A DNA stretch of 64,000 nt from Metapseudomonas otitidis. GTDB lineage: Bacteria; Pseudomonadota; Gammaproteobacteria; Pseudomonadales; Pseudomonadaceae. Below, piece by piece: positions 17,829-26,725 of this stretch. The notes below the pieces were generated by a model. It was not told the origin of the DNA. It saw only the letters and a program-made list of their open reading frames with translations, and did not search any database. Numbering within the stretch: the first letter of the stretch is position 1; each line of letters starts with the position of its first letter. The stretch is from contig NZ_FOJP01000002.1 of the NCBI RefSeq assembly GCF_900111835.1, positions 239,169-303,168 of the forward strand, given 5' to 3'. The position numbers and the translations under genes were made by a program.

Positions 17829-18692
17829 ATGACGGACCACGTCCGCGTTTCGACGCTCAACCTCGACTTGTTCAAGTACCCGCGCACGCCTCACCTGGAG
17901 TCGTCGCGGCTGCAGCTCGGCGACAGCGATGCCGACCAGCTCGCCTACCGTGACCTGGCCGGCTGCCACCTTGTGGTGGAGGAAAAACTCGACGGCGCCA
18001 ACGCCGCCATCAGCTTCTCGCCCGGCGGCGAGCTGTTGCTGCAATCCCGAGGGCATTACCTGATCGGCGGCAGCCGCGAGCGCCAGTTCGGCCAGTTCAA
18101 GCAATGGGCCTGTGCCCACGAAGCCTGGCTGCTGGAGCGCCTGGAAGACCGCTACGTGATGTTCGGCGAGGTGTGCAGCAAGCTGCATTCTGTGTTCTAC
18201 GACCGGCTGCCGCACCTGTTCCTCGAGTTCGACATCTGGGACCGCACCGAGCAGGCCTTCCTGTCCACCCGTGCGCGGCATGCGCTGCTGGCGGGTGGCC
18301 CGGTGCTGTCGGTGCCGGTGCTCCACGAGGGCCCGCCGCCGCCCCGGCTGGCCGACCTGCTGCGGCTGGTCGGCCCCTCCCTGGCGCGTTCGCCCGACTG
18401 GCGCGCCAGCTTCGAGCGCACCGTACGGCGCGAAGGGCTGGACCTGGCCCGGGCGCTGGCCAACGGCGACCACTCCGAGCACATGGAGGGGCTGTACCTG
18501 AAGATCGAGGACGCCCGGCACACCCTGGGCCGCGCCAAGTGGGTCCGCCCGGATTTCGTCCAGGCGATCCTCGACAGCGGCCTGCACCATTCACGGCAGC
18601 CGTACATTCCCAACCTGCTGGCGCCGGGCGTTGACCTCTACGCCCCGCAGCCGGTGGTGACCTGGGCCAGCCTGGCTGCCCAAGGAGACTGA
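17829..18692 (+). CDS. RNA ligase, Rnl2-like nucleotidyltransferase family
   Basis: An ATP-dependent ligase predicted to join RNA 3'-OH and 5'-phosphate ends. K53 in the motif EEKLDGANAA (KxDG) is the expected adenylylation lysine. Further ligase motifs are FGEVCSKLHSVFYD (III), FLEFDIWD (IIIa), HMEGLYLKIED (IV) and RAKWVRPDF (V). At 287 residues it is compact, with no added DNA-binding domain. It has a strong ribosome site. The stop lies 5 bp before the HD-Pnk gene, which would supply the clean ends this ligase needs. Known family members seal nicks in RNA or tRNA; the target here is unknown. Confidence 0.88.
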   Translation: MTDHVRVSTLNLDLFKYPRTPHLESSRLQLGDSDADQLAYRDLAGCHLVVEEKLDGANAAISFSPGGELLLQSRGHYLIGGSRERQFGQFKQWACAHEAWLLERLEDRYVMFGEVCSKLHSVFYDRLPHLFLEFDIWDRTEQAFLSTRARHALLAGGPVLSVPVLHEGPPPPRLADLLRLVGPSLARSPDWRASFERTVRREGLDLARALANGDHSEHMEGLYLKIEDARHTLGRAKWVRPDFVQAILDSGLHHSRQPYIPNLLAPGVDLYAPQPVVTWASLAAQGD

Positions 18693-18697
18693 AGACC

Positions 18698-19840
18698 ATG
18701 GACATGGCAACCCTCAGGGCCCTGGTGCCCAACCCCGGCCAGGCGGCGGACTTCGCCGCCTGCCTGGCGGCCATCCCGTCCCTCGGGCGGCTGGCCGATA
18801 CCCCGCAGGACCCGCTCTACCACGCCGAGGGCGACGTCTGGATCCACACCCGGATGGTGGTGGACGCGCTGCTGGCCCAGCCGGCCTATGCCGCTGCCGA
18901 TGCGGACGCGCGCTTCGTGCTGTTCTTCGCCGCGCTGCTGCACGACATCTCCAAGCCCGATACCACGGTGATCGACGAAAGTACCGGCCGCATCGGCCAG
19001 CCGGGCCATTCGCGGCGCGGCGCCATCGATGCGCGCATCCTGCTGTGGCGCGCCAGCGTGCCGTTCGAGCTGCGCGAGCGCATCTGCCGGATCATCGCCG
19101 TGCACCAGCTGCCGTTCTTCGCCCTCAGCAGCGACCGCAGCGGGCGCCCGGTGGAGTTCACCCTGCACCGGCTGTCCTGGGAGCTGCCGCTGTGGATGCT
19201 CTGCGCGGTGGCGCGGGCGGACATGCTGGGGCGTGGGTTCGACGGCAAGCAGGCGGTGCTGGACGAGATCGACCTGTTCGAGCAACTGGCGGAGGAGGAG
19301 GGCTGCCTGCACGCGCCCAAGGCCTTCGTCGACGAGCACACCCGGGTGCAGTACTTCCGCGGCGCGCGGGTGCTGCCGGACTACCCGCTGCACCGGGCCG
19401 TGGAGGGCTCCGAGGTGGTGGTGCTGGCCGGCTTGCCGGCCAGTGGCAAGAACACCTGGCAGGCACGCCACCGCCCCGACCTGCCGGTGGTGTCCTTCGA
19501 CGACGCCCGCGAGGCGCTGGGCCTGCGCCACGGCCAGAACGAAGGGGCCGCTGCGCACTACGCCATCGACCAGGCCCGGGGACTGCTGCGGGCGCGGCGG
19601 CCCTTCGTGTGGAATGCCACGCACCTGTCGGCACAGATGCGCAAGAAGACCCTGGACCTGCTCTACGCCTATGACGCGCGGGTGGAGCTGGTCTACCTGG
19701 AGCAGCCGGAGGCGGAGATCCTCCGGCGCAATCGCCAGCGCGACAGCAGCCTGCGCAACCAGGACATCGCGCGGATGCTGTTCAAGTGGGAGGTGCCGGT
19801 GCCCAGCGAGGCGAACCGGGTGGTCTATCAGGTGGTGTGA
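18698..19840 (+). CDS. HD-Pnk: HD-domain phosphoesterase fused to polynucleotide 5'-kinase
   Basis: A two-domain nucleic-acid end-healing enzyme, 380 residues. The N-terminal HD domain (about residues 20-215) carries H50, H82-D83 (LLHDISKP), H104, H136 (IIAVHQLPF) and D174, the usual metal ligands; in characterised HD-Pnk it removes 2',3'-cyclic or 3' phosphates. The C-terminal kinase (about 238-380) has the P-loop GLPASGKNTW (K251), the likely catalytic Asp in VSFDDARE (D268/D269), and the Arg-rich lid RRNRQRDSSLR. It follows the RNA ligase by 5 bp. Together they form a heal-and-seal pair. Its last 13 bp overlap a convergent gene. Confidence 0.87.
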   Translation: MDMATLRALVPNPGQAADFAACLAAIPSLGRLADTPQDPLYHAEGDVWIHTRMVVDALLAQPAYAAADADARFVLFFAALLHDISKPDTTVIDESTGRIGQPGHSRRGAIDARILLWRASVPFELRERICRIIAVHQLPFFALSSDRSGRPVEFTLHRLSWELPLWMLCAVARADMLGRGFDGKQAVLDEIDLFEQLAEEEGCLHAPKAFVDEHTRVQYFRGARVLPDYPLHRAVEGSEVVVLAGLPASGKNTWQARHRPDLPVVSFDDAREALGLRHGQNEGAAAHYAIDQARGLLRARRPFVWNATHLSAQMRKKTLDLLYAYDARVELVYLEQPEAEILRRNRQRDSSLRNQDIARMLFKWEVPVPSEANRVVYQVV

Positions 19841-20286
19841 GGCTTCACCGATTCCAGCGCCGCCGCCAGGTGCGCCAGCATGGCCTCCCAGCCGGCGCGG
19901 GCGTTGTCGGCCTGTTCGCTCCAGCGGGCGTCCAGGTGATGGGTCAACTGCAGCTCGCAGCCTTCGTCCAGGGCGCTGATGTCCACGTCGACGCGGTCGC
20001 GCTCGGCGCTGTCCCGGCCGATGCCGAAGGTGAAGGACAGCCGCTGGGGGCGGACCAGTTCGAGGTATTCGCCGACGTGCTCGACCTTCTCGCCGTTACG
20101 CAGTTCCACCATCAGCAGGTGGCCACCGGGGCGGGGATCGAGGTCGACGACGCGCATCTCGCCACCGGGCGTGGCGAACAGGAAGCGGCAGGCCAGCGCC
20201 GGGTTGAGCCAGGCGCTGTAGACCGCGTCGGCCGATTGCGCAAAGCGTCGGTGGGTGTGGAGGGCGAGGGTCTGGGTGTCCTGCAT
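19828..20286 (-). CDS. SRPBCC / AHSA1-like domain protein
   Basis: A 152-residue START-like helix-grip protein. It opens HTHRRFAQSADAVYSAWLNP, the usual AHSA1 start, then GGEMRVVDLDPRPGGHLLMV, then EYLELVRPQRLSFTFGI, and ends in a long helix, WEAMLAHLAAALE. AAGGAG precedes the ATG at 20286. Such proteins bind hydrophobic ligands or act as small regulators or chaperones; the ligand is unknown. It is convergent with HD-Pnk and lies 26 bp downstream of the LysR gene on the same strand, so it may share its transcript. Confidence 0.85.
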   Translation of the reverse strand: MQDTQTLALHTHRRFAQSADAVYSAWLNPALACRFLFATPGGEMRVVDLDPRPGGHLLMVELRNGEKVEHVGEYLELVRPQRLSFTFGIGRDSAERDRVDVDISALDEGCELQLTHHLDARWSEQADNARAGWEAMLAHLAAALESVKPHTT

Positions 20287-20312
20287 GGCGGTCTCCTTGC
20301 GGTACGCGCGGT

Positions 20313-21230
20313 TCAGGTCAGGCTGTCGGGGTCGCCGCAGTACATCTGGATGCGCGAGCGCAGCCAGCGTTCCGCCGGGTCGTTGTCCTGGGCGCCGCGC
20401 CAGGCCATGGACAGCTCGAAGGTGCGGTTGCCGTAGGGCGGGTCCTCCACCCGCAGGCCGCCGGCGGCGGTGAGCACGGCTGCGGTGTAGTCCGGCACCA
20501 CGGCGACCATGTCGGTGCCGGCCAGCAGGGCGCCCAGGCCGTTGAACTGCGGCACCGCCAGCACCACCCGGCGGCTGCGGCCGAGCTTGGCCAGCTCCTC
20601 GTCGACGAAGCCGCTGAGGTCGCCAGCGTAGGACACCAGGGCGTGGGGGCGCGAGCAGTAGTCCTCCAGGCTCAGGGGGCCAGGGACCGAGTCGGCCCGC
20701 AGCAGCTTGGAGCGGGCGCGGCGGATGGTCTTGCGCTTGGCGTTGGCCGGTAGCTCGTCGGTGTAGCTGACGCCCACGGAGATTTCCCCCGAGGCCAGCA
20801 GGTTGGGCATCAGCAGGTAGTTGGTGCGGCGCACCACCAGCACCACGCCCGGGGCCTCGGCACGCAGGCGGCGGAGCAGGGCTGGGAGCAGGCCGAACTC
20901 CACGTCGTCCGACAGGCCGATGCGGAACACCGCGTTGCTGGTGGCCGGGTCGAAGTCTGCGGCGCGGCTGATGGCGGTGGAGATGGAGTCCAGCGCCGGG
21001 GTCAGCAGGGAGAAGATCTCCACCGCCCGCGCCGAGGGCTCCATGCTGCGCCCGGTGCGCACGAACAGCGGGTCGTCGAACAGTGACCGCAGGCGGGCCA
21101 GGGCCGCGCTGATGGCGGGCTGGCCGAGGAACAGCTTTTCCGCCGCGCGGGTCACGCTGCGCTCGTGCATGAGCGTCTCGAAGACGATCAGCAGGTTGAG
21201 GTCGACTTTGCGCAGGTCGTTCCTGTTCAT
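20313..21230 (-). CDS. LysR-family regulator
   Basis: 305 residues. The start MNRNDLRKVDLNLLIVFETL at 21230 is the classic LysR opening; the frame extends 24 codons upstream without a ribosome site. The winged helix reads SVTRAAEKLFLGQPAISAALARLRSLFDDPLFVR, a subgroup seen with NodD/SyrM-like regulators. The effector domain follows. It is divergent from the quinone oxidoreductase gene across about 165 bp and probably controls it. The effector is unknown. Confidence 0.9.
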   Translation of the reverse strand: MNRNDLRKVDLNLLIVFETLMHERSVTRAAEKLFLGQPAISAALARLRSLFDDPLFVRTGRSMEPSARAVEIFSLLTPALDSISTAISRAADFDPATSNAVFRIGLSDDVEFGLLPALLRRLRAEAPGVVLVVRRTNYLLMPNLLASGEISVGVSYTDELPANAKRKTIRRARSKLLRADSVPGPLSLEDYCSRPHALVSYAGDLSGFVDEELAKLGRSRRVVLAVPQFNGLGALLAGTDMVAVVPDYTAAVLTAAGGLRVEDPPYGNRTFELSMAWRGAQDNDPAERWLRSRIQMYCGDPDSLT

Positions 21231-21396
21231 GCGTGGGCTTCCGGAAAAAGTGGGTGAAAAATGAGGCTCCGCGCAGGCGCCGTCAAGCGCCCGCATCATC
21301 ACCGTTTATGACGACTATTGATCGCTACGGGTGGTTTTGTGGACAAAGCCCGGATAGAGTCCGTGGCCATGTAAAGAGTCACAGGCGAGGTGCGTG

Positions 21397-22422
21397 ATGT
21401 CCCGCATGATCCGTTTCCATCAGTTCGGCGAGGCCGACGTGCTCAAGCTGGAAGAGCTCCCCACCCCGGTGCCCGGGCACGGCGAGGTTCTGGTGCGCAC
21501 CCGTGCCATCGGCGTCAGCTGGAAAGACGTGCTCTGGCGTCAGAACCTGGCCTCCGAGTCGGCACGCCTGCCGTCGGGTGTCGGGTTCGAGATGGCCGGC
21601 GTGGTCGAGGCCGTGGGCGAGGGGGTCGATGACCTCGAGCCCGGTGTGGCCGTGGCCAGCTTTCCCGCCAGCACCCCCAACCGCTACCCCACTTGGGGCG
21701 ACCAGGTGCTGCTGCCGCGCAGCGCCCTGACGCGCTACCCGGACGAGGTGCTCACTCCGGTCGAGGCAGCGGTGCACTACACCCCCTTGCTGATGGGCTA
21801 CTTCGCCCTGATGGACCTGGCCCGGCTCAAACCCGGCCAGCGTGTGCTGGTCACCGAGGCCGGCCATTGCCTGGCGCCGCAGACCGTGCAGTTGGCCAAG
21901 GCGCTGGGCGCGGTGGTCATCGCCTCCACCAGCTACCCCGAGAGCCGCCCGTTCCTCAAGGAACTGGGGGCCGACAAGATCATCGTCACCGAAGAGCAGG
22001 ACCTGGTGCTGGAGGTCGAGCGCTTCACCGACGGCCAGGGCGTCGAGGTCATCCTCGACCAGTGCGCCGGCCCGCAGATGAAGCTGCTGGGGGATGTCGC
22101 CGCCCAGCGCGGCAAGCTGATCCTCTACGGCCTGAACGGTGGCAACGATGCGGCCTTCCCGGCCTGCGCGGCGTTCAAGAAGCACCTGCAGTTCTTCCGT
22201 CATTGCGTCATGGATTTCACCGGTGGCGATCCGGAGTCGGGCCTGGAGCGTGATGAGGCGGCCGTTCGCCGCGCTCTGGAGCACATCAACCAGCTCACCC
22301 GCGACCACCTGCTCAAGCCGAGCATCGACCGGGTCTTCGAATTCGAGGACTTCATCGAGGCCAGCCGCTACATGGAAACCTGCCCGCCCGGCGGACGGGT
22401 GGTGATGCGCGTCGCCGACTGA
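21397..22422 (+). CDS. Zinc-free MDR-family NAD(P)H:quinone oxidoreductase-like protein
   Basis: A medium-chain dehydrogenase/reductase of 341 residues. It shows HGEVLVRTRAIGVSWKDVLWR and GFEMAGVVEAVGEGV, the GroES-like domain. The nucleotide-binding fold starts LKPGQRVLVTEAGHCLAPQTVQLAKALGA, where the usual GGxGxxG is altered to EAGHCLAP. The structural-zinc cysteines are absent, as in quinone or enone reductases. ATG 21397 is preferred over the adjoining GTG at 21394. It is the likely target of the divergent LysR gene. The substrate is unknown. Confidence 0.87.
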   Translation: MSRMIRFHQFGEADVLKLEELPTPVPGHGEVLVRTRAIGVSWKDVLWRQNLASESARLPSGVGFEMAGVVEAVGEGVDDLEPGVAVASFPASTPNRYPTWGDQVLLPRSALTRYPDEVLTPVEAAVHYTPLLMGYFALMDLARLKPGQRVLVTEAGHCLAPQTVQLAKALGAVVIASTSYPESRPFLKELGADKIIVTEEQDLVLEVERFTDGQGVEVILDQCAGPQMKLLGDVAAQRGKLILYGLNGGNDAAFPACAAFKKHLQFFRHCVMDFTGGDPESGLERDEAAVRRALEHINQLTRDHLLKPSIDRVFEFEDFIEASRYMETCPPGGRVVMRVAD

Positions 22423-22441
22423 CCTGTTCCCGACCCCTTCG

Positions 22442-22464
22442 ATCCGGCGCCCTGTGCGCCGGAT
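22442..22464 (+). terminator. Stem-loop after the oxidoreductase
   Basis: A perfect 9-bp stem, atccggcgc / gcgccggat, with loop cctgt, 20 bp past the stop. Only a weak T tract follows (tgcgtt). Confidence 0.6.
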
Positions 22465-22639
22465 TGCGTTGTGGATGGTGGTGGTTTCAGCCAGGACTGC
22501 AGTCTGCCGTCCCACCTCCTTGCCCGGGTAGTCGATTCCTGCCGGATTCTTGCACGATCCTGCCTGTTTCTACTCGCGTGCGAGACGCCGGTTTTCCCCG
22601 CGGTTAGAGTCGGAAGCCTTGCCGGGAGAAGCCCTAACC

Positions 22640-23566
22640 ATGAACTCATCCGTCTCCAACGCCGACCCTGTTTTCACCGCCCCCCTCGGAGCCCAGGATC
22701 GGTTCGCCAGGCTGATTGAACGATTCGCCAGGGAGGAGTGCGGCAGCGCCACCGCCATCCCCGGCCTCTGGCTGTTCCGCGCCAGCACGCCCAGCGAACC
22801 GCTGCATTGCCTCTACGAGCCCGCCCTGGGCGTGGTGGTCCAGGGCAGCAAGCAAGCCCAGCTCAACGGTGAGTGCTACCGCTACGGCCCGTCCCAGTAC
22901 CTGATCGTCTCCCTCGACCTGCCGGTGATCGGCCAGGTGCTCGAAGCCACGCCCGAGGTGCCCTACCTCAGCATGCGCCTGGACCTGGAGCCCGCCGCCA
23001 TCAGCGAGATGCTGCTGCAGATCGCCGAGCCGCCGCCGCTGTCGGCGTCCGCCCGGGGCATCTCGGTGTGCAGCCTGGACGGCGGCCTGCAGGACGCGCT
23101 GATCCGCCTGGTGGGTCTGCTGGACACCCCGGCCGACATCCCCGTGCTGGCGCCGCTGATCAAGCGCGAGATCCTCTACCGCCTGCTGATGGGCGAGCGC
23201 AGCGCGCAGTTGCGGCAGATCGCCTGCGCCGGCAGCCAGGCCCAGCGCATCGCCCGCGCGGTGGCGTGGTTGAAGACCCACTACCACCGGCCGCTGTCCA
23301 TCGAAGCCCTGGCCAGCGAAGTGAACATGAGCAGCTCGGCGCTGCACCACCATTTCAAAGCGGTCACCGCCCTCAGCCCGCTGCAGTTCCAGAAGCAGCT
23401 GCGCCTGCAGGAGGCGCGGCGGCTGATGCTCAGCGAAGCCCTGGACGCCGCCACCGCCGGTGGCCGCGTCGGCTACGAGAGCCCCTCGCAGTTCAGCCGC
23501 GAATACAGCCGGCTGTTCGGCGCGCCGCCCCAGCGCGACATCGCCCGCCTGCGGCAGAGTGCCTGA
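22640..23566 (+). CDS. AraC-family regulator with AraC_N-type sensor domain
   Basis: 308 residues. The chosen ATG at 22640 has GGGAGA upstream; the frame is open earlier, from 22550. The N-terminal part (LHCLYEPALGVVVQGSKQAQL, then YGPSQYLIVSLDLPV) is the AraC_N cupin-like sensor. The C-terminal DNA-binding domain has two helix-turn-helices: PLSIEALASEVNMSSSALHHHFKAVTALSPLQFQK and AGGRVGYESPSQFSREYSRLFGAPP. It lies 122 bp before the molybdenum hydroxylase genes on the same strand and may sense an aldehyde or N-heterocycle for them. That link is inference. Confidence 0.9.
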   Translation: MNSSVSNADPVFTAPLGAQDRFARLIERFAREECGSATAIPGLWLFRASTPSEPLHCLYEPALGVVVQGSKQAQLNGECYRYGPSQYLIVSLDLPVIGQVLEATPEVPYLSMRLDLEPAAISEMLLQIAEPPPLSASARGISVCSLDGGLQDALIRLVGLLDTPADIPVLAPLIKREILYRLLMGERSAQLRQIACAGSQAQRIARAVAWLKTHYHRPLSIEALASEVNMSSSALHHHFKAVTALSPLQFQKQLRLQEARRLMLSEALDAATAGGRVGYESPSQFSREYSRLFGAPPQRDIARLRQSA

Positions 23567-23688
23567 ACCGGCCGCCGCTTCGTCGCCCCGGCACCGGGGT
23601 CGGCGGCGGCCTTCTAGTCTGAAGAAAACCAGCCAGGCCGCGTGCGGCCGATGACGACCAACCCGATCCCGAAGAGGTGGGCCAACCG

Positions 23689-24147
23689 ATGATTACCCTC
23701 AACCTGAATGGCCAGGACACCGCGCTCGACGTGGCGCCCGACATGCCCCTGCTGTGGGCCCTGCGAGACGTGGCTGGCATGACCGGCACTAAGTACGGCT
23801 GCGGCATGTCGCTGTGCGGCGCCTGCACCGTGCACGTCGACGGCCAGCCCACGCGCGCCTGCGTCACCCCCGTTTCCAGCGTGGTGGGGCGCAAGGTCAC
23901 CACCATCGAAGCGGTGGCCGAGAACGATGTCGGCCGCGCCGTCCAGGCCGCCTGGCGCAAGCTCGACGTGGTGCAGTGCGGCTACTGCCAGTCCGGGCAG
24001 ATCATGGCGGCCACCGCCCTGCTCAGTGGCAACCGCACGCCCACCGATGCCGACATCGACGCCGCCATGAGCGGCAACATCTGCCGCTGCGCCACCTACG
24101 TGCGCATCCGCGCGGCCATCCACGAAGCCGCCGGGCAGCTGGCATGA
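23689..24147 (+). CDS. Molybdenum hydroxylase small subunit, 2x[2Fe-2S] (IorA-like)
   Basis: The electron-transfer subunit of an isoquinoline 1-oxidoreductase/aldehyde dehydrogenase type enzyme, 152 residues as usual. The plant-ferredoxin cluster is bound by C38, C43, C46 and C58 ([18 protein letters not shown]). The second, helical cluster is bound by C97, C100, C132 and C134 (QCGYCQSGQ and GNICRCATY). The stop overlaps an upstream in-frame ATG of the large subunit, although the better-placed start of that gene is 12 bp on. It passes electrons from the molybdopterin subunit to an acceptor such as cytochrome c. Confidence 0.93.
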   Translation: MITLNLNGQDTALDVAPDMPLLWALRDVAGMTGTKYGCGMSLCGACTVHVDGQPTRACVTPVSSVVGRKVTTIEAVAENDVGRAVQAAWRKLDVVQCGYCQSGQIMAATALLSGNRTPTDADIDAAMSGNICRCATYVRIRAAIHEAAGQLA

Positions 24148-24158
24148 GGAGCGACGTC

Positions 24159-26393
24159 ATGAGCACCTTCGAGCAGGACGCAGCGCCGGAGACCGGCATC
24201 TTCAACGTCAGCCGCCGCACCTTCCTGCGCGGCAGTGGCGGGCTGGCCCTGGGGGTGCTGTTCTCGCCCCTGCTGGACGCCGCCGAACTGCTGGCCGGCA
24301 ACGGCAGCTTCGAGCCCAATGCCTTCGTGCGCATCGACCGCAGCGGCCAGGTGACGGTGATCGCCAAGCACGTGGAGATGGGGCAGGGCGCCTACACCGG
24401 CCTCGCCACCCTGGTGGCCGAAGAGCTGGACGCGGACTGGAGCCGGGTCGTGGTGGAGGGCGCGCCTGCCGACGCCAAGCGCTACAACAACCTGGCCTTC
24501 GGGCCGTTCCAGGGCACCGGCGGCAGCAGCTCCATCGCCAATGCCTACGAGCAGATGCGCAAGGCCGGTGCCACCGCCCGCGCCATGCTGGTGGCCGCCG
24601 CCGCGCGGCAATGGCAGGTACCGGCTGATTCCCTGCGCGTCGAGCAGGGCGTCATCAGCCATGCCGCCAGCGGTCGCAAGGCCGGCTTCGGCGAACTGGC
24701 CGAGGCCGCCGCCCGTGAAAGCGTACCGGCCAGCGTCCCCCTCAAGGAGCCGAAGGACTTCCGCCTCATCGGCCAGGCCGTACCGCGCAAGGACAGCCCC
24801 GACAAGACCGACGGCCGCGCCGTGTTCACCCAGGACTTCAAGCTGCCCGGCATGCTGGTGGCCGTGGTGGCCTACCCGCCGCGCTTCGGTGCCGTGCCGG
24901 CCAAGGTCGACGCCACCCGCGCCAAGGCTGTGCCGGGCGTGGTGGAGGTGGTGGAGTTCCGCGACCTGCCCCACGGCCGTGCCGGCGTCGCCGTGCTGGC
25001 GCACAACACCTGGGCTGCCCGCAGCGGCCGGGATGCCCTGGCGGTGGAGTGGGACGAACAGCGTGCCTTCACCCTCGGCAGCGAGGAGATCTTCGCCCGC
25101 TACCGTGACGCCGCTGCCCAACCGGGCACCGTCGCCACCCGCCAGGGGGAGGTGGAGCCGGTCCTCGCCAAAGCCCACCAGCGCATCGAGGCAGAGTTCG
25201 AATTCCCCTACCTGGCCCACTCGGCCATGGAACCGATGAACTGCCTGGTGCGCCTTTCCGAAGGCGCCTGCGAGCTGTGGAACGGCGAGCAGTGGCAGAC
25301 CGGTGACCAGGCCTCGGTGGCGCGCTTGCTCGGCATCGCCCCGGAGAAGGTCACCATCACCCAGCTCTACGCCGGCGGCAGCTTCGGTCGCCGCGCCAAC
25401 CCGGTGTCGGACTACCCGCTGGAAGCCGTGGCCATCGCCAAGGCCGCCTGGGACAAGGGCGTGAAGGCGCCAGTCAAGCTGGTCTGGACCCGTGAGGACG
25501 ACACTCGTGGCGGCTACTACCGCCCGGCCTATCTGCACCGCGCACGCCTTGCGCTGGATGCCGAAGGCCGGCTGACCGCCTGGCACCACCGCATCGTCGG
25601 GCAATCCATCATCAAGGGCACCGGCTTCGAAGCGGTGATGATCAAGGACGGCGTCGACCAGACCTCGGTGGAGGGTCTCTCCAACCTGTCCTACGCCGTC
25701 CCCAACCTGCAGGTGGAGCTGAGCACCCCCAGCGACATCGGCGTCCCCGTGCAGTGGTGGCGCTCGGTGGGCCACACCCACACCGGCTTTGCCGCCGAAG
25801 TGCTGGTGGACGAAGCCGCCACCATCGCCGGCAAGGACCCGTATGCCTTCCGCCACGGGCTGCTGGAGAAGCACCCGCGTCACCGAGGCGTGCTGGAGCT
25901 GGTCGCCGACAAGGCCGGCTGGTCCCAGCCGCTCAAGCCGGGCGCAGAGGGCGAGAAGCGTGGCCGTGGCATTGCCGTGCACGAATCCTTCGGCAGCTAC
26001 GTGGCCCAGGTGGCAGAGGTGACGGTCAAGGCTGATGGCAGCTTCCGGGTGGATCGGGTGGTCTGCGCGGTGGATTGCGGCCTGGCCATCAACCCGGACG
26101 TGATCAAGGCGCAGATGGAGGGTGGCATCGGCTTCGGCCTGGCGGCCGCCCTGCACGGCGCCATCACCCTGCGGGAAGGGCGCGTGGAGCAATCCAACTT
26201 CCACGACTACCAGGTGCTGCGGATGAACGAGATGCCGGTGGTGGAGGTGCACATCCTGCCCTCCGCCGAGAAGCCCACCGGCGTCGGCGAACCGGGCGTA
26301 CCACCCCTGGCACCGGCAGTGGCCAATGCGCTTTACGCCGCCACCGGCGTGCGCCTGCGCAAGCTGCCGTTCCCCACCCAGGTCAAGGCCTGA
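24159..26393 (+). CDS. Molybdenum hydroxylase large subunit (IorB-like), Tat-exported
   Basis: The molybdopterin-cytosine-dinucleotide catalytic subunit, 744 residues. The ATG at 24159 has GAGGAG in front. A twin-arginine signal is visible, S18-R-R-T-F-L23 followed by a hydrophobic stretch, so export of the folded heterodimer to the periplasm is likely. IorB features include VTVIAKHVEMGQGAYTGLAT, GPFQGTGGSSSIANAYEQMRKAGA, YAGGSFGRR, PVQWWRSVGHTHTGF and GVGEPGVPPLAPAVANAL, which holds the active-site Glu. The true substrate (isoquinoline, nicotinate-like ring or aldehyde) cannot be told. No XdhC/MobA-type maturation gene is adjacent. Confidence 0.92.
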   Translation: MSTFEQDAAPETGIFNVSRRTFLRGSGGLALGVLFSPLLDAAELLAGNGSFEPNAFVRIDRSGQVTVIAKHVEMGQGAYTGLATLVAEELDADWSRVVVEGAPADAKRYNNLAFGPFQGTGGSSSIANAYEQMRKAGATARAMLVAAAARQWQVPADSLRVEQGVISHAASGRKAGFGELAEAAARESVPASVPLKEPKDFRLIGQAVPRKDSPDKTDGRAVFTQDFKLPGMLVAVVAYPPRFGAVPAKVDATRAKAVPGVVEVVEFRDLPHGRAGVAVLAHNTWAARSGRDALAVEWDEQRAFTLGSEEIFARYRDAAAQPGTVATRQGEVEPVLAKAHQRIEAEFEFPYLAHSAMEPMNCLVRLSEGACELWNGEQWQTGDQASVARLLGIAPEKVTITQLYAGGSFGRRANPVSDYPLEAVAIAKAAWDKGVKAPVKLVWTREDDTRGGYYRPAYLHRARLALDAEGRLTAWHHRIVGQSIIKGTGFEAVMIKDGVDQTSVEGLSNLSYAVPNLQVELSTPSDIGVPVQWWRSVGHTHTGFAAEVLVDEAATIAGKDPYAFRHGLLEKHPRHRGVLELVADKAGWSQPLKPGAEGEKRGRGIAVHESFGSYVAQVAEVTVKADGSFRVDRVVCAVDCGLAINPDVIKAQMEGGIGFGLAAALHGAITLREGRVEQSNFHDYQVLRMNEMPVVEVHILPSAEKPTGVGEPGVPPLAPAVANALYAATGVRLRKLPFPTQVKA

Positions 26394-26414
26394 CCGGCCG
26401 GCGAGGTGGCCCTA

Positions 26415-26606
26415 TCAGGCCGCCTCGCCGCGAATCAGCTGGCGCAATGCGCGACGCTCCGCGATGGGCGTGCTCACCTGGAGCATCTCGAAGGTGCCGT
26501 CCTCACGGCACAGCGCCACCTCGGTCTCGAAGTGCAGGCGGAACTCGTCCTGGGTCACATGGGTGACCAGGTAGCTGTTGTCGTCGCAGGCGTGGGGGAA
26601 GGACAT
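26415..26606 (-). CDS. Small conserved-looking hypothetical protein
   Basis: A 63-residue acidic protein starting MSFPHACDDNSYLVTHVTQD and ending AERRALRQLIRGEAA. GAGGAT lies 12 bp before the ATG. It has no membrane segment or known motif. It is convergent with the molybdenum hydroxylase; a GU-containing 11-bp stem at 26401-26428 spans the junction and could end both transcripts. Confidence 0.55.
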   Translation of the reverse strand: MSFPHACDDNSYLVTHVTQDEFRLHFETEVALCREDGTFEMLQVSTPIAERRALRQLIRGEAA

Positions 26607-26684
26607 GGCTCGATCCTCGTTTCAGCGGGGCAGGTGCCCGACCCGAGGCATGATGCCGCTGCGCTCCCGGGCGCAGAACTGAAA

Positions 26685-26709
26685 GGGGCTGATGGTTGCC
26701 ATCAGCCCC
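26685..26709 (-). terminator. Terminator of the DUF2789 gene
   Basis: A perfect 11-bp stem, ggggctgatgg / ccatcagcccc, with a 3-nt loop. On the minus strand it is followed by TTTC. It lies 17 bp beyond the stop of the gene. Confidence 0.75.
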
Positions 26710-26725
26710 ATCGATGGACCCGGCG

